NCBI GenBank assembly: GCA_963210315.1
Contig: OY723280.1
Location: 806,001-870,000 of the forward strand
Origin: Rhynchopus euleeides
Taxonomy: Eukaryota > Euglenozoa > Diplonemea > Diplonemida > Diplonemidae
DNA length: 64,000 bases
Direction: 5' to 3'
The notes beneath the pieces were generated by a model that ran no database searches, was not told the origin of the DNA, and worked only from the letters and a program-made list of their open reading frames with translations. Shown here one piece after another: positions 45,377 to 55,682 of the stretch (position 1 is its first letter; the number at the start of each line of letters is the position of its first letter). The position numbers were made by a program, and so were the translations under genes.

Positions 45377-45900
45377 AGAGGTCCTGGGTAAGACGTTAAA
45401 CTGCCTGGGGGGGCCGTCCCCGGACCATGACGGGTGCCTGCACCAGGAGTCTAGCACGGCCGTGGTCCAGGGCATGACCGAAAACTGCTTGGGTACCGAG
45501 GCTCCCCAGACCAGGAAGGGTGGAGACACCTGGAGTCTAAATAGTCACACCACGTCAGGCCAGACCTTCGCATGGCACTCCGCGAAGACTGCCACACAGC
45601 CGCGGGGCAGGTGTGCAGCCTGTGGAAAACCTCGTACAGAAAAGGGTCGGCGACCGCCCGCCCCCAGTCTGAGAGGCATCAGCCGAATCTCGGTGGAGGC
45701 GGGCACAAAACAAAAGGGAGAGTCGTCACTGTGCATATCAGCACGGTCCCGCCCTCTGTGCCAGACCAACACACCACCAAAGGAAAAGAGGAAGAGGCGA
45801 CGTAAGGCAATGCCTCCGTGCGGCCAGGAGAACACGAAATAGCGACCCCCTCAACGGGGAATGCTACGAGCACGGCCAAAAATCGTTCAAATCGTTCAAG
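45377..45900 (+). mobile_element. Candidate tRNA-derived SINE body
   Basis: About 520 bp of sequence directly after the tRNA-like head, ending in a segment (45833-45899) repeated at 43894-43959. There is no coding signal of its own. The SINE call rests on the tRNA-like head, the repeated tail and the adjoining A tract. Confidence 0.45.
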
Positions 45901-46215
45901 ATCCCCTCCCCCCTCCCCCCGCTTCGCGCGGGGCCACCCCCGCTCCCCAGGGGAGACTATAGCATGTGCAAGATTTCCTCCTCCAACCAGCCAAAGGGCC
46001 AAAAATGGCCAAAAGCAGGGGCGTAGACAGAGAGGCCGATCGGGGGGAGGGGGGGTTAGTTATGACAGTGGGTGAGGGAGAGTAAGAACATTAAAGATAA
46101 ATCTTTAATGAATAGCTGCAGGGAGGGAAGGTCTGTGACAAACCACGTTGATGACTGGCTGACACACACACGCAGCCAGTGTCGATGGCGCGATATACCC
46201 CACTCACCTCCGCTA

Positions 46216-46516
46216 GCAGGCGTCACCACGCTGTACATCGACGTGGAGAAGGATGGAGTACTGTGCAGTTATCACGTGCGGCTCGAGCAGGGAAAGGCGA
46301 CGGACGTACACCTGACAAAGAGCGACTGCGACGATGACGACTTTCGCTGTGCGCTACGCCGTGGTGGCAACAGGGCTGGTGGAGTTGGTGACGCGCGACC
46401 CCCTGGGTATCAACATGGCGTCTTACAAAATCTGTATCCTGAATGGGAAAGCATGTGCGACCGCGGATACCAAATCCAGGGGTGCTGTACCGCCGGAAAC
46501 AGACATCCGTGGTTGA
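46216..46516 (+). pseudogene. Possible frameshifted gene fragment on the plus strand
   Basis: After an acceptor-like CCTCCGCTAGCAG, one frame reads VTTLYIDVEKDGVLCSYHVR and on to CDDDDFRCALR. Protein-like sequence then continues in another frame (FAVRYAVVATGLVELVTRDP, ASYKICILNGKACATADTK) to a TGA. A single frameshift near 46340 would join them. Codon choice is GC-rich like the genes. The family is not recognised. It would be the only plus-strand coding trace in the window. Confidence 0.3.
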
Positions 46517-46800
46517 TGTTTGCCTCACCGTACTTCATATGCATCACGGTGTGCTGCAGATCTGCCCAGGCTTTGCCGGTGCGAATTGCACCCCAACAGA
46601 CCGAAGACCGTGCAGTGGGATCGGGACATTGCGGAAGAAAGAAAGCGGGGTTGCGCACATCCGCCCCTCGATACAGTGAGTATTCGCTCATGGACGTTTT
46701 GTACGCCAGAACTTTTTCTTTTGTTGGCTCGGGGCCCAGGGTATAAGATAGACTTTTTTTCTGGCGCCGTTTTCCGGTTTTTCTGGTTTTGAAAATTTTT

Positions 46801-46824
46801 CGCGCGCGCCTTCGGCGCGCGCGA
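46801..46824. repeat. CG-rich hairpin
   Basis: CGCGCGCGCC, loop TTC, then GGCGCGCGCG form a near-perfect stem. Confidence 0.7.
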
Positions 46825-46963
46825 CCCGCGCAAACCCTCCCAGAATCTGAGAGGGCCCGGTGCCTGCGCGCGTCCTGTCGTACTGAGGCTGCTTGGTGGG
46901 GCAGGCGCAGCAGCTGCTTTGAAAGTTTGGACTCTCGGCCAAAAAAGGTCTGGTGCAATGTTT

Positions 46964-47036
46964 TTACGCAGGGGGGGTCTGGGGGGCGGAGCCCCCCAGC
47001 CGCCGGAGGCCACGGTAGTGAACATCTGTTCCCTAC
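46964..47036 (-). repeat. GC palindrome repeat, copy 3 of 3 (inverted)
   Basis: Reverse complement of the layout at 10443-10510, including the GGAACAGATGTTCACTACC lead, the CCTCCGGCGG block and the palindrome. Confidence 0.9.
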
Positions 47037-47442
47037 AGTCTGGATTCGCTTGTAAGTAGGAAGGCTTCGCTGTATCGCAGCCCGGCCAGCAGGAGATCAC
47101 TGGTCCTTGAGGGTTCAACCTTCAGGGTGGAGGAGGACGGGGGAGCGACCACTCGTGATAGGTGTGCGTTGTGGGTGGAGTGGGTGCACGACAGAATGGC
47201 CAAAGGGTCCACGAGATCTCTGCACACATTCCGTTGTCGAGGAGATGGGCACCTAGCTGTGACGACAGGCAACAAACAAATCTCATCTGTTAGTTCCCCC
47301 AATAGGCTTGGCGACCTTCAAGACTGCTTGAAAGTCGTTCGTGTTCTCGTCTCAGCCCTCCAGACAAGCAGATCTGTCTCGAGTTGGTGGGCTGTCGCCA
47401 TGTATTCGATGGCACCGAGTGACGCTGCACAGAGGCAGACGA

Positions 47443-47616
47443 CACGGTGAACTCCAGCGGAGGTTACCCTACCTCCGCTGGAGTACACCGTGTGTCTCCC
47501 ATGAGTCTCAACTAGCGGGAGTCTTAGCGTAAATTAGCTGGAAAATAGACTCCCGTATCCAGTACAGACTGCAGTCTTAGACTCCCTCTTAGACATGGTG
47601 GCTGGAGTCCACCATG
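47443..47616. mobile_element. MITE-like element, CACGGTG family A, copy 2
   Basis: Ends CACGGTGAACTCCAGC (47443-47458) and GCTGGAGTCCACCATG (47601-47616) match the copy at 31884-32091 with two substitutions. The left half forms its own hairpin (47443-47493). The inner AATTAGCTGGAAAATAGACT is shared between copies. Confidence 0.85.
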
Positions 47617-49787
47617 TGTGCACCTTCAAAACAGAAGAGACCTGCATGACGAGGGCATCACCACCCACCGGGCCACCCGCTAGGTCCATTTTTTCTTCTC
47701 CGCTTCTCTGCCTTCTTTGGACTATTTGAGCTCTGTGCGGATCACGATGGGGTCACTTTCTATTTTTTTATGGCGTTTTTTCTGACTGTTTTACTGTCCC
47801 AAAGTCACAAAAAAAACGCCGAAAATGAGATCGACCTTTTTTTTTTTTTCAGAAAACCGGGAACCGGGAAACCCTGGTTTTGAAAACCGGAAAACCAGAC
47901 CTATCTTATCCCCTGCTCGGGGCACAGGCGTGCTGACCGCGGAGATGGGCAGAAAGGCAAGTTGGGGGGGATAGGAGAATGGGGGGGGGGGGGGGGGTTC
48001 GACGCACAGCGGTTCTTTGGCCCTCCAACTCGTGCAAGAAAATCTTTTTTGCGGCATTGGCTGCGGTCCTTTTGGTCATTTTTTGTCTTCCCCCCTCCCC
48101 TGGTCCGGCTTTGCAGGAGCGTTTCAAAGGCTCCTCCAACCGGGACTTTATTTTTCGTGGATTCGGTTTCATGTGGTCCATGATGATTTGTTTCGGTTCA
48201 GACACAGTTTTTCTTCTTCCAGACTTGGCATTTTACGGCGCTTCTTTTTTGCCGACACACTGACATGTCTTATAGGCCTGCACCATGCTCTCCATGCCGG
48301 CATTTATGAAAGAGCTCTCAACAAACCAGACACTGGCTGTCATCCAGAGCCCGCCTTCCTAGCCCCTTTGGTGCCACATACTGTCGCATCACATGATGGA
48401 TTTGATGAGGATTTCACCGACAGCCAAAGCAACGCAATGTGCGCAGTCAGCTATCGAATGTGCACCACTCAGCTATAAACTCAGCTTCATCATAATATTC
48501 CTCCCTGCCAAGTCTGTGGCTGGTTGATTTAACTTCCGGCAGGGGCGATGGGGAGAAGCGGGGATGAAGAGAGCGGGGTGGGGGCGGGGCGGTGGAGCAG
48601 ACCTTCTGCACCGACAGCACGGCCGTCCCCCCATCCAAAAGAGATAGTGGGCAAGCCAGGCTGAAGCGGCACATCCAGCGGGCAATGACTAACTTGTTTT
48701 GCATCGCAGATCCACAATTCCCCAACGCACCCACCCACCTATCCATCCCACACCCTCCTTCCTCCCCCCCTGGAGGTGTGCTGCGCTGTACTGTGCTGTG
48801 TTTGCCCAACGACACTGCCCAACTCACTTCTGGCATCTGCTGTTTCATATTTCAGTTCTGAAGAAACTCGCCCATCCCCCCCCCCCGCACCCCCCTCCAG
48901 TTCTCGAAACAGTTTTAAGGCAAGAGGTGGGAAATTCGGTCCACACCTACTCCAAGTCGGTGGGGGGAAAGGGGTCGGGTGGGTACAATGCCGGTTGGGA
49001 GGGAGGGGGGGTGGGGTGGCTGAACAAAGTGTGAAGAAAGCCTTCCATACAAGCTTGCTCGATGGTGTGGGGTGCGAGGGGGGATCTCTTGAACTCAGTG
49101 TGAAGAAACTCTCGGTATGCACAACTCAAGGACCCCCACCGCATATAGCGGGGGGGGGTAGTGGGTGGTGGGTATTGCAGAGTTTGAATATAATAGCAGT
49201 GGACGAAAAAAAAGAATCAGGTCAAGAAGGATCAGGTTCCGGCACTCAAAGGCTGATCAGCTTCACCTTTGACGGGAAAAATTGGGTCTGACGAAAACAA
49301 GCGCATACACTCCCCCCAGAGCAGGAAGGCATTTTTGGCGAAACGCCTTCTTAAAGGGAGTGAAATGGAAGGCAGTCAGAAAAAGAGCGGGGGGTAACAC
49401 AGGTGGAATACAAGCAAGAACTGAAGGGGTGCAACAAAAAGACGGGAGAGAGAGAAAGAGAGGGGGGGGGGGGCAAACTGAAGCCGCTCGCGACAATTCT
49501 TCTTGGGTCCAAAAATCATCACACTTTGATGTCATGGCAGAGACATCGCTTGCTCGTGATGTGCCCGTGGGAAGACGCGAGACCACCTCTAATTAAAGGC
49601 ACTCTGCTCACAGACGCGATAGGTGGTGGTAGTGGTGGTGGTGCGATGCGCACAGTCACGGCAAAGGTATGTCAAAAAAGAGCACACCTCACCTGTTGAC
49701 TCATGCCCACCACGCCCTCCCCCAACTTCCCCCCTGCCGCGAGTTCCTCTGCAGAGTCCTCTGCCGCGGCGGGTAAAACGGTCTGTG

Positions 49788-49840
49788 CCCCCCGCTGGAT
49801 CGTGAAGTGGTAGCAGAACGAGACAACAAACCAATGCCTG
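49788..49840 (+). repeat. Dispersed repeat pair, copy 1
   Basis: CCCCGCTGGATCGTGAAGTG through GAACGAGACAACAAACCAAT is repeated with few changes at 61517-61568. Confidence 0.8.
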
Positions 49841-50081
49841 CCGGAAGTGGTTTTGTTGGAGTGCAAACCACACCCTTTGTGTACACCACTCCCCCCCCCC
49901 CCCCCCAGTCTGGCGAGGCGGCGTGAGTGGGGGTCGCAAGATCCAGCGAAAGGCACAGAAAGCTTCCCCTGGTTGGCTCCCGCCGAACTAACAAAAAAAA
50001 TGAACTAAAACAGGCGTAAATCACCGGGTGGCCAACGAAAACGAAAACGAAACGGCAAGCGCAGGTCAGTTGTGTGCGGGT

Positions 50082-50420
50082 CACGGTGGGATCTTGTAAA
50101 TTTTACATGTAAAAATACCGATTTTTACATGTATTATACATGTATAATACTTGCATGTCAACTATTATACATGTATAATACATGTATATGCCTGAAATAT
50201 ACATGTAAAATACATGTATATCAAGTAAAAATACATGTATAATAGTTGACATGCAAGTATTATACATGTATTTTTACTTGATATACATGTATTTTACATG
50301 TATATTTCAGGCATATACATGTATTATACATGTATAATAGTTGACATGCAAGTATTATACATGTATAATACATGTAAAAATCGGTATTTTTACATGTAAA
50401 ATTTACAAGATCCCACCGTG
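50082..50420. mobile_element. 339-bp near-perfect palindrome, CACGGTG family B
   Basis: The whole element reads almost identically on both strands around a centre near 50251, with arms of about 165 bp. Ends are CACGGTGGGATC and its complement. The interior is made of overlapping TACATGTA and TATACATGTATA palindromes. There is no coding capacity. It stands 37 bp from the larger element with the same ends. Confidence 0.9.
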
Positions 50421-50474
50421 GTGGTATGGGGGGGGGGGGGTGGGGTGAGTGGACATCCACGGTGGGATCAAAAA

Positions 50475-50845
50475 AAAGTAGTACTATTTTTGTCCACTAT
50501 AAGTTGCCACTATATAGTGACTATATACTGGACACATAGTACTATATGGAAACGGTATACTGGCGAATTTGGCACACTTACTCGCCACATACTGGACACA
50601 TTCTCAATTATACTGGACACATACTGGGCAAATAGTGGCACGGCGACTATAATAGTCGCCATGTCAGTATTATAGTGACTATTATAGTGGACGTGCGACT
50701 ATTATAGTCGCATGTCCACTATAATAGTCACTATAATAGTGGCCTGCCACTATTATAGTGACTATAATAGTGGACATGCCACTATTATAGTCACTATTTT
50801 TGTGGACCTGCGACTATAATAGTCACTATAATAGTCGACATGTAT
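50475..50845. repeat. Array of ACTATAATAGT palindromes, left
   Basis: About 370 bp dominated by the units CACTATAATAGTGAC and GTCGCACTATTATAGT in alternating orientation, separated by GGACATG or TGCGA spacers. Confidence 0.9.
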
Positions 50846-52251
50846 AGGGGGACCCTTTTCGATTTTTTTTTCGGATGGGTCCATTTTGCACATTTGAGCC
50901 CATTTTCGAAGGAATTTTTGGTTTTTGAGCCTGTTTTGAGGCCTAAAACGCATTAAAACGGCCCGCGAATTTGGCCTGTTCGGCCTTGGTGAAAATTCGC
51001 CTCAAAAATAGAGCAAAAAAAATATGGCCCCAAAGTCTGGTCCTTGTGATCTGGAACCTTCCATTTTCGAAGGAAGTCGTAGAAACCCCGAGATCTTTGA
51101 TCCTGATCACACAGACGGTCCCAAAAATGAAGCACATCATGTTTGGGTCATTTCGTGGATTACAGACGGTACAGACGTGTGTCAAAATTGACGGTATCCA
51201 GTATGTCAAGAGAATGCATCAAAAGAGCAATGACGACACGGCCATTGCTCAGAACCATAGCTGATTGTCCAGCTATTTTAAACTCCCCCCGACCCTGCCC
51301 GGCCCCCTGACCCTGCCCTGTTCAAGCTCGTGCCCCTACCCATCGCATTGCTCCCTTGTTGCCTTGCTTTGCGCTGCTTTTCTTTTTCAGAATTTTCAGA
51401 TTTTTAAAGTTCAAGACGGAGTGCTTTTTTGCCGAAAGTTTAGGTGACCCGATGATGGGGATGCAGCACCCCGAGGGTCTTACCTACCGGGCGGTTGGGG
51501 GGCAACTTTGGGTGCAGATTTACGTACACAAAGCGGCGTGAGACTGTGCATGTCAGCGGCCTTGCGTGGTGGCCCCCCTAGGTGACTATGTTCGGATGTC
51601 TGGGAATGGAATGAAAACCCCCATATGGCTGCCTGCGCCCTTGTGGAATTAGAGGTGGTCGGGAATCGGTCGGAAACCAGTACTCCTGCTGGCGCTCGTC
51701 GTGTGTGTGGAGCATCTGTAGACGCCCGGCAACTCAGCCATCTTGCCCCCGCGCAAGCTCTGCCTGGCCGTGGAAGAGGATGACACACGGTCTGAATCTG
51801 GACTCTCTCTCGTGGTGGCACCGAATAACTGTGACTCTAGGTGACTCCACATAAACATACTCCCACTGGTCTGTGGCAAAGGGAGAATGACTATATGCCT
51901 TGAGAGAGAGACCTCCGGCCTGAAAGGACAAGCATGAAAAGCCGGAATAGATCAGATAGAGTACAGACTCAGGTGCACGAACCAATCCTTCGGCAGCTAC
52001 CTGCTTGGTTTGCTGGTGTATGGTTGAGCGCTGCTTGTGTACGTAAATTTTGCTTATATGAACACTCCGCCTTCACCAAAGGTGAAGAACTTCCCAAGAC
52101 AAGCGGTGTTGCACCCCCGTGGTGTCGCGCCCCTTTGGACATCGACCCCAGCGGTAACCCGCAGGTTGTTGTTTCTTCAAAGAAACACGTCGATTCTGTC
52201 CCCCACAGCAGGGGTTTCCCTGCTGACCCATGGATGTTTTCTCATTCTTAT

Positions 52252-52600
52252 TACCGTATACGTAAATATTATGGAACGTAAATATTATGGAACGTAAATA
52301 TTATGGAACGTAAATATTATGGAACGCTGGTGGGTTGGCGTTCCAGATTTTTTTCGTTCCATAATATTTACAGGGCTTTCTGCGACTCGGGGACTTGGAC
52401 CAGGTGATCGGACGGCGTACAGAGTCCCTGACGGGACCTACTCGTGCACTTTTCGCGCGATTCCTGACGCAAGCCGTCCTCACCACCGAGTCCCCAACTG
52501 GCCCTGTAAATATTTTGGAACGTAAATATTATGGAACGGACCGGCCAAAAATGGGCCCGTTCCATAATATTTACGTTCCATAATATTTACGTATACGGTA
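52252..52600. mobile_element. Nested foldback element
   Basis: The left end TACCGTATACGTAAATATTA continues as four tandem 16-bp units (ACGTAAATATTATGGA). The right end is the complement with two to three units, ending TATACGGTA. It is 349 bp with no coding capacity. Confidence 0.9.
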
Positions 52601-52826
52601 TAACAGTTGATACAATACACTAGCTCGGCAAATGCCTGGAGCCCCACCGGGAAGGTGTGTCGACATATAGCTCGGCACACGCCTGAAGCGCCACCGTGAC
52701 GAATGTTCGTCTCTGCTGAATCACTCCTACACAGGGGGGGCTTCCGGTTCCTGTCCATGCAGAGGTTCTCAAGGCAGATAATGCCGAGACTTGCGGTGCG
52801 CTCTCGTTTGTTGATCCAGAGACGAA

Positions 52827-53010
52827 AAATGTGGAACGGCATGCTGCCCGTTTCTTCATTTTTCACCTTGCGGTGCAAGGGGGCCTCCCTCACGAGGGAA
52901 AAATGTAGAACGGCATGCTGCCCGTTTCTTCATTTTTCACCTTGCGTTGCAAGGGGGTCGCCCTCACGAGGGAAAAATGTGGAACGGCATGCTGCCCGTT
53001 CACTCATTTT
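52827..53010 (+). repeat. 77-bp tandem repeat, about 2.4 copies
   Basis: The unit AAAAATGTGGAACGGCATGC with CTGCCCGTTTCTTCATTTTT, CACCTTGCGGTGCAAGGG and CTCACGAGGG recurs three times, the last copy partial. Confidence 0.9.
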
Positions 53011-53084
53011 TGCCTTGGGAGACACCCATTTGCCAAGGCGTTCCGCAAGGGAAACGCTCCACTTCGGCATGCAAGTAAAATGGC

Positions 53085-53420
53085 CAGTATATACTGGACA
53101 TGCCGTCACTATAATAGTGACTATCATAGTGGACCTGCGTGTATGCGACACTATAATAGTGGACATGTTCAGTATTTTCTGGACATGCCACTAAAATAGT
53201 GACTATAATAGTGACATGCGTGTATGCGGTCACTATAATAGTGGACATGTTCAGTAAATACTGACATGTTGGCCGCACATCCACTATAATACTGGACATG
53301 TTGAGTGCATGTCAGTAAAATAGTCGCAATGCCGGCCATATAGTGGACCAAAAACGCAGTTTACTGGACACTTAGTGACATGTCCTGGGCGTTTACTCGA
53401 CATGTAGTGGCATCCCATGT
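53085..53420. repeat. Array of ACTATAATAGT palindromes, middle
   Basis: Same unit types as the flanking arrays but sparser, mixed with GTATATACTGGACATG-type units. Confidence 0.8.
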
Positions 53421-54679
53421 TCGAATAGAAGTATGTGTTCACTATGGAGGATCCTTGAAATCGGTAGTGGACAGTAGCGGACAGGGCGGACATTTCCTTG
53501 TGGAAAAAGTGCCCGAAAAAAAAATTCGAAAAGGTCCCCCTTACAGAATTAGCCTTTTTTCAAAAAATCGGAAAATTTCGGACCGCAATTTGTACCCAAG
53601 AAAGTGCCGAATTTTCGGACTTGGTCCGATTTGAACGATTTCCGTGCCTCTTGCAACCCCCATGAGGGGGGGCTGCTGTTTCGGGTTCTTCCGGTGGTAC
53701 ATGCTGGGGTGTCAGGACAGGGAATCCTGCTCGCTGTACCCGGTGATCCCTGACGCAGCCAGGAAGTGGAGAGCCTTGGAACCCTGGTTGAGGCCTGTAA
53801 CACCCGGCCTTCCTGCCACTTCTGGCATTGTGGAGTGGAGGTGGATATGGAGAAGGTTCTCTCTCCGTCCGGTCGAGCACAACCGTCCTCTCCAGCCAGG
53901 GGCCATCTACTTTCCAAACAAGGGCCAGGAACATGCTCAAACAAACTAATTGATCAGAAAATCTGGCTAGCCGTGGAATCATTGAGCAAAATTTGGGGAG
54001 TGATTGGTGCCCCATTGCTGCATATGACATGTCCATTTTTGACGATTTTTGGGCAGAATTTGGTGCGTGGGACCTTTCGATTTTCATGAATTTTTCGGAA
54101 TTTCGTGGGGACCGGTACCCCATTTGAGGGCCAAAAATCTCATTTCCGAGGCCTGGGAATGGTCGCAGTGGCCTCAGATGTCCAAAAACGTTCAATTGAC
54201 CTCTCCTCGAAAAAAAATTCGAAAGGTCCCCCCTACTGGCACCCCGGATTAGGACATGTCTCTGGGGTCTCTGGGGGTGTCCGGGGGGCATTTTTGGCTT
54301 TTTTTTTTGTTAAGTATCCGTCAGGTGGATCACCGGGTGGGGAGAGAACCGGTGTGAGGCACTTGGGTGCGACCAGGTGGGCAGGGAACCTGGATTTTTG
54401 GCCCATTTTTGGCTGGGGAAAATGGGCCATTTTTCACGGTTTTTTCGGTTTTTTGTCCGGACCGGCCGCATTTGAGGGGCCAAAATCTGATTTCCGAGGC
54501 CCGGGAATGGTCGCAGTGGCTTCATTTGGCCAAAAACGTTCAATTTACCCTTCTCCAAAAAAAAATTCGAAAGGGTCCCCCTACAAATCGCCGGTCTTAG
54601 GAGCAAAAAATTTGGGCACCCAGATTTCAAAAATTTTCAAACTATTTTCTGGACCAAAAATCAAACTATTGAGGTCCTG

Positions 54680-54960
54680 GCCGGACATGTCCGGGGGGGG
54701 GGTCAAAATTGGATTTCCCGAATTTCCGGGTCCGGACATGTCCGCCCGGACATCCGGACACCAGAAAATGTCCGCCCGGACATGTCCGCCCTGTCCGGGG
54801 CGGACATTTCTGGATGTCAGGATGTCCGGGCGGACATGTCCGGGCGGGAAATTCGGGAAATGTCCGGGGGGGGGGGGGGGGGGGGTCAAAATTGGACCCG
54901 GACATCCGGACACCCGGATTTCCGGGTCCGGGCATGTCCGCCCTGTCCGCCCTGAAATCG
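54680..54960. repeat. Cluster of CGGACATGTCCG palindromes
   Basis: At least six near-copies of CCGGACATGTCCGCCCGGAC-like sequence in direct and inverted order, interrupted by an 18-nt G run near 54865. Confidence 0.85.
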
Positions 54961-55024
54961 CCTAAGGGGCCGGGGGAAATCCAGGAAATTCGGGAAATCC
55001 AGGAATATGAAGAATCCTCCTATA

Positions 55025-55405
55025 TACTGAGCACTTACTGACCATATAGTCGACATGGCGACTATAATAGTGACTATAATAGTCGCATGCCACTAGACTT
55101 GTCACTATTATAGTTGTAAAAATAGTCGCAGGCGACTATTATAGTGACTATAATAGTGGACAAGTCCACTATTATAGTCACTATAATAGTCGCACGTCAC
55201 TATAATAGTGACTATTATAGTGGACATGCGACTATTATAGTGACTATAATAGTGACAGGTCCACTATAATAGTGACTATTATAGTGACATGGCGACTATT
55301 ATAGTCACTATTATAGTGGACCTGCCACTATTATAGTCACTATAATAGTCGCAGGTCCACTATTATAGTGACTATTATAGTCGCCATGTCACTATATATA
55401 GTACT
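55025..55405. repeat. Array of ACTATAATAGT palindromes, right
   Basis: Dense alternating TATAATAGTGACTATTATAG units up to the right terminus of the 5-kb element. Confidence 0.9.
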
Positions 55406-55489
55406 ATTTTTTTCATGATCCCACCGTGTCTCAGGGATAAATGCCGAGAAAGGTATGAAGTATCCCAGCGAGTGGCCCTTCGCTCTCGA

Positions 55490-55580
55490 AGGTGCAGAAA
55501 GGTGAGCCCTGCCCTAACAAAATAGGGCCGCCAGCCACGCTGGCACACAGTTGTGGCACAGAGTGTGAAGGGCCCACCCA
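55490..55580 (+). repeat. Dispersed repeat, copy 3 of 3
   Basis: Matches 7428-7525: GTGCAGAAAGGTGAGCCC, AAAATAGGG, CACGCTGGCACACAG, GAGTGTGAAGGGCCCA. It lies just outside the right end of the 5-kb element. Confidence 0.8.
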
Positions 55581-55682
55581 GTGTCCTGCACTCGGGTGCC
55601 ATACCTCTGCCGAGTACAATGTGGGGACAAGCTAGCAACGCTGGCCAGCCGCCCCGTTTAATTCATCAATCCCAAAAACTAA

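Larger units (their letters stand above)
50458..55428. mobile_element. 5-kb composite element, CACGGTG family B
   Basis: Left end CACGGTGGGATCA, an A run, then GTAGTACTAT; the right end is the imperfect complement (ATAGTACTATTTTTTTCATG, then ATCCCACCGTG). Just inside both ends, and again at 53080-53420, are arrays of ACTATAATAGTGACTATTAT-type palindromes. Between them are repeated blocks (a GGTCCCCCT and AAAAATTCGAAA module at about 50855, 53510, 54210 and 54550), a nested foldback (52252-52600), a 77-bp tandem repeat (52827-53010) and a cluster of CGGACATGTCCG palindromes (54680-54960). No transposase-like frame was recognised, so it looks non-autonomous or composite. Confidence 0.75.

Noticed and set aside
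54105-54965. 286-codon plus-strand frame in the 5-kb element, considered as a transposase
   Set aside because: It is a reading of GGACATGTCC and homopolymer repeats (DMSGR, GPD-type words) with no catalytic motif.
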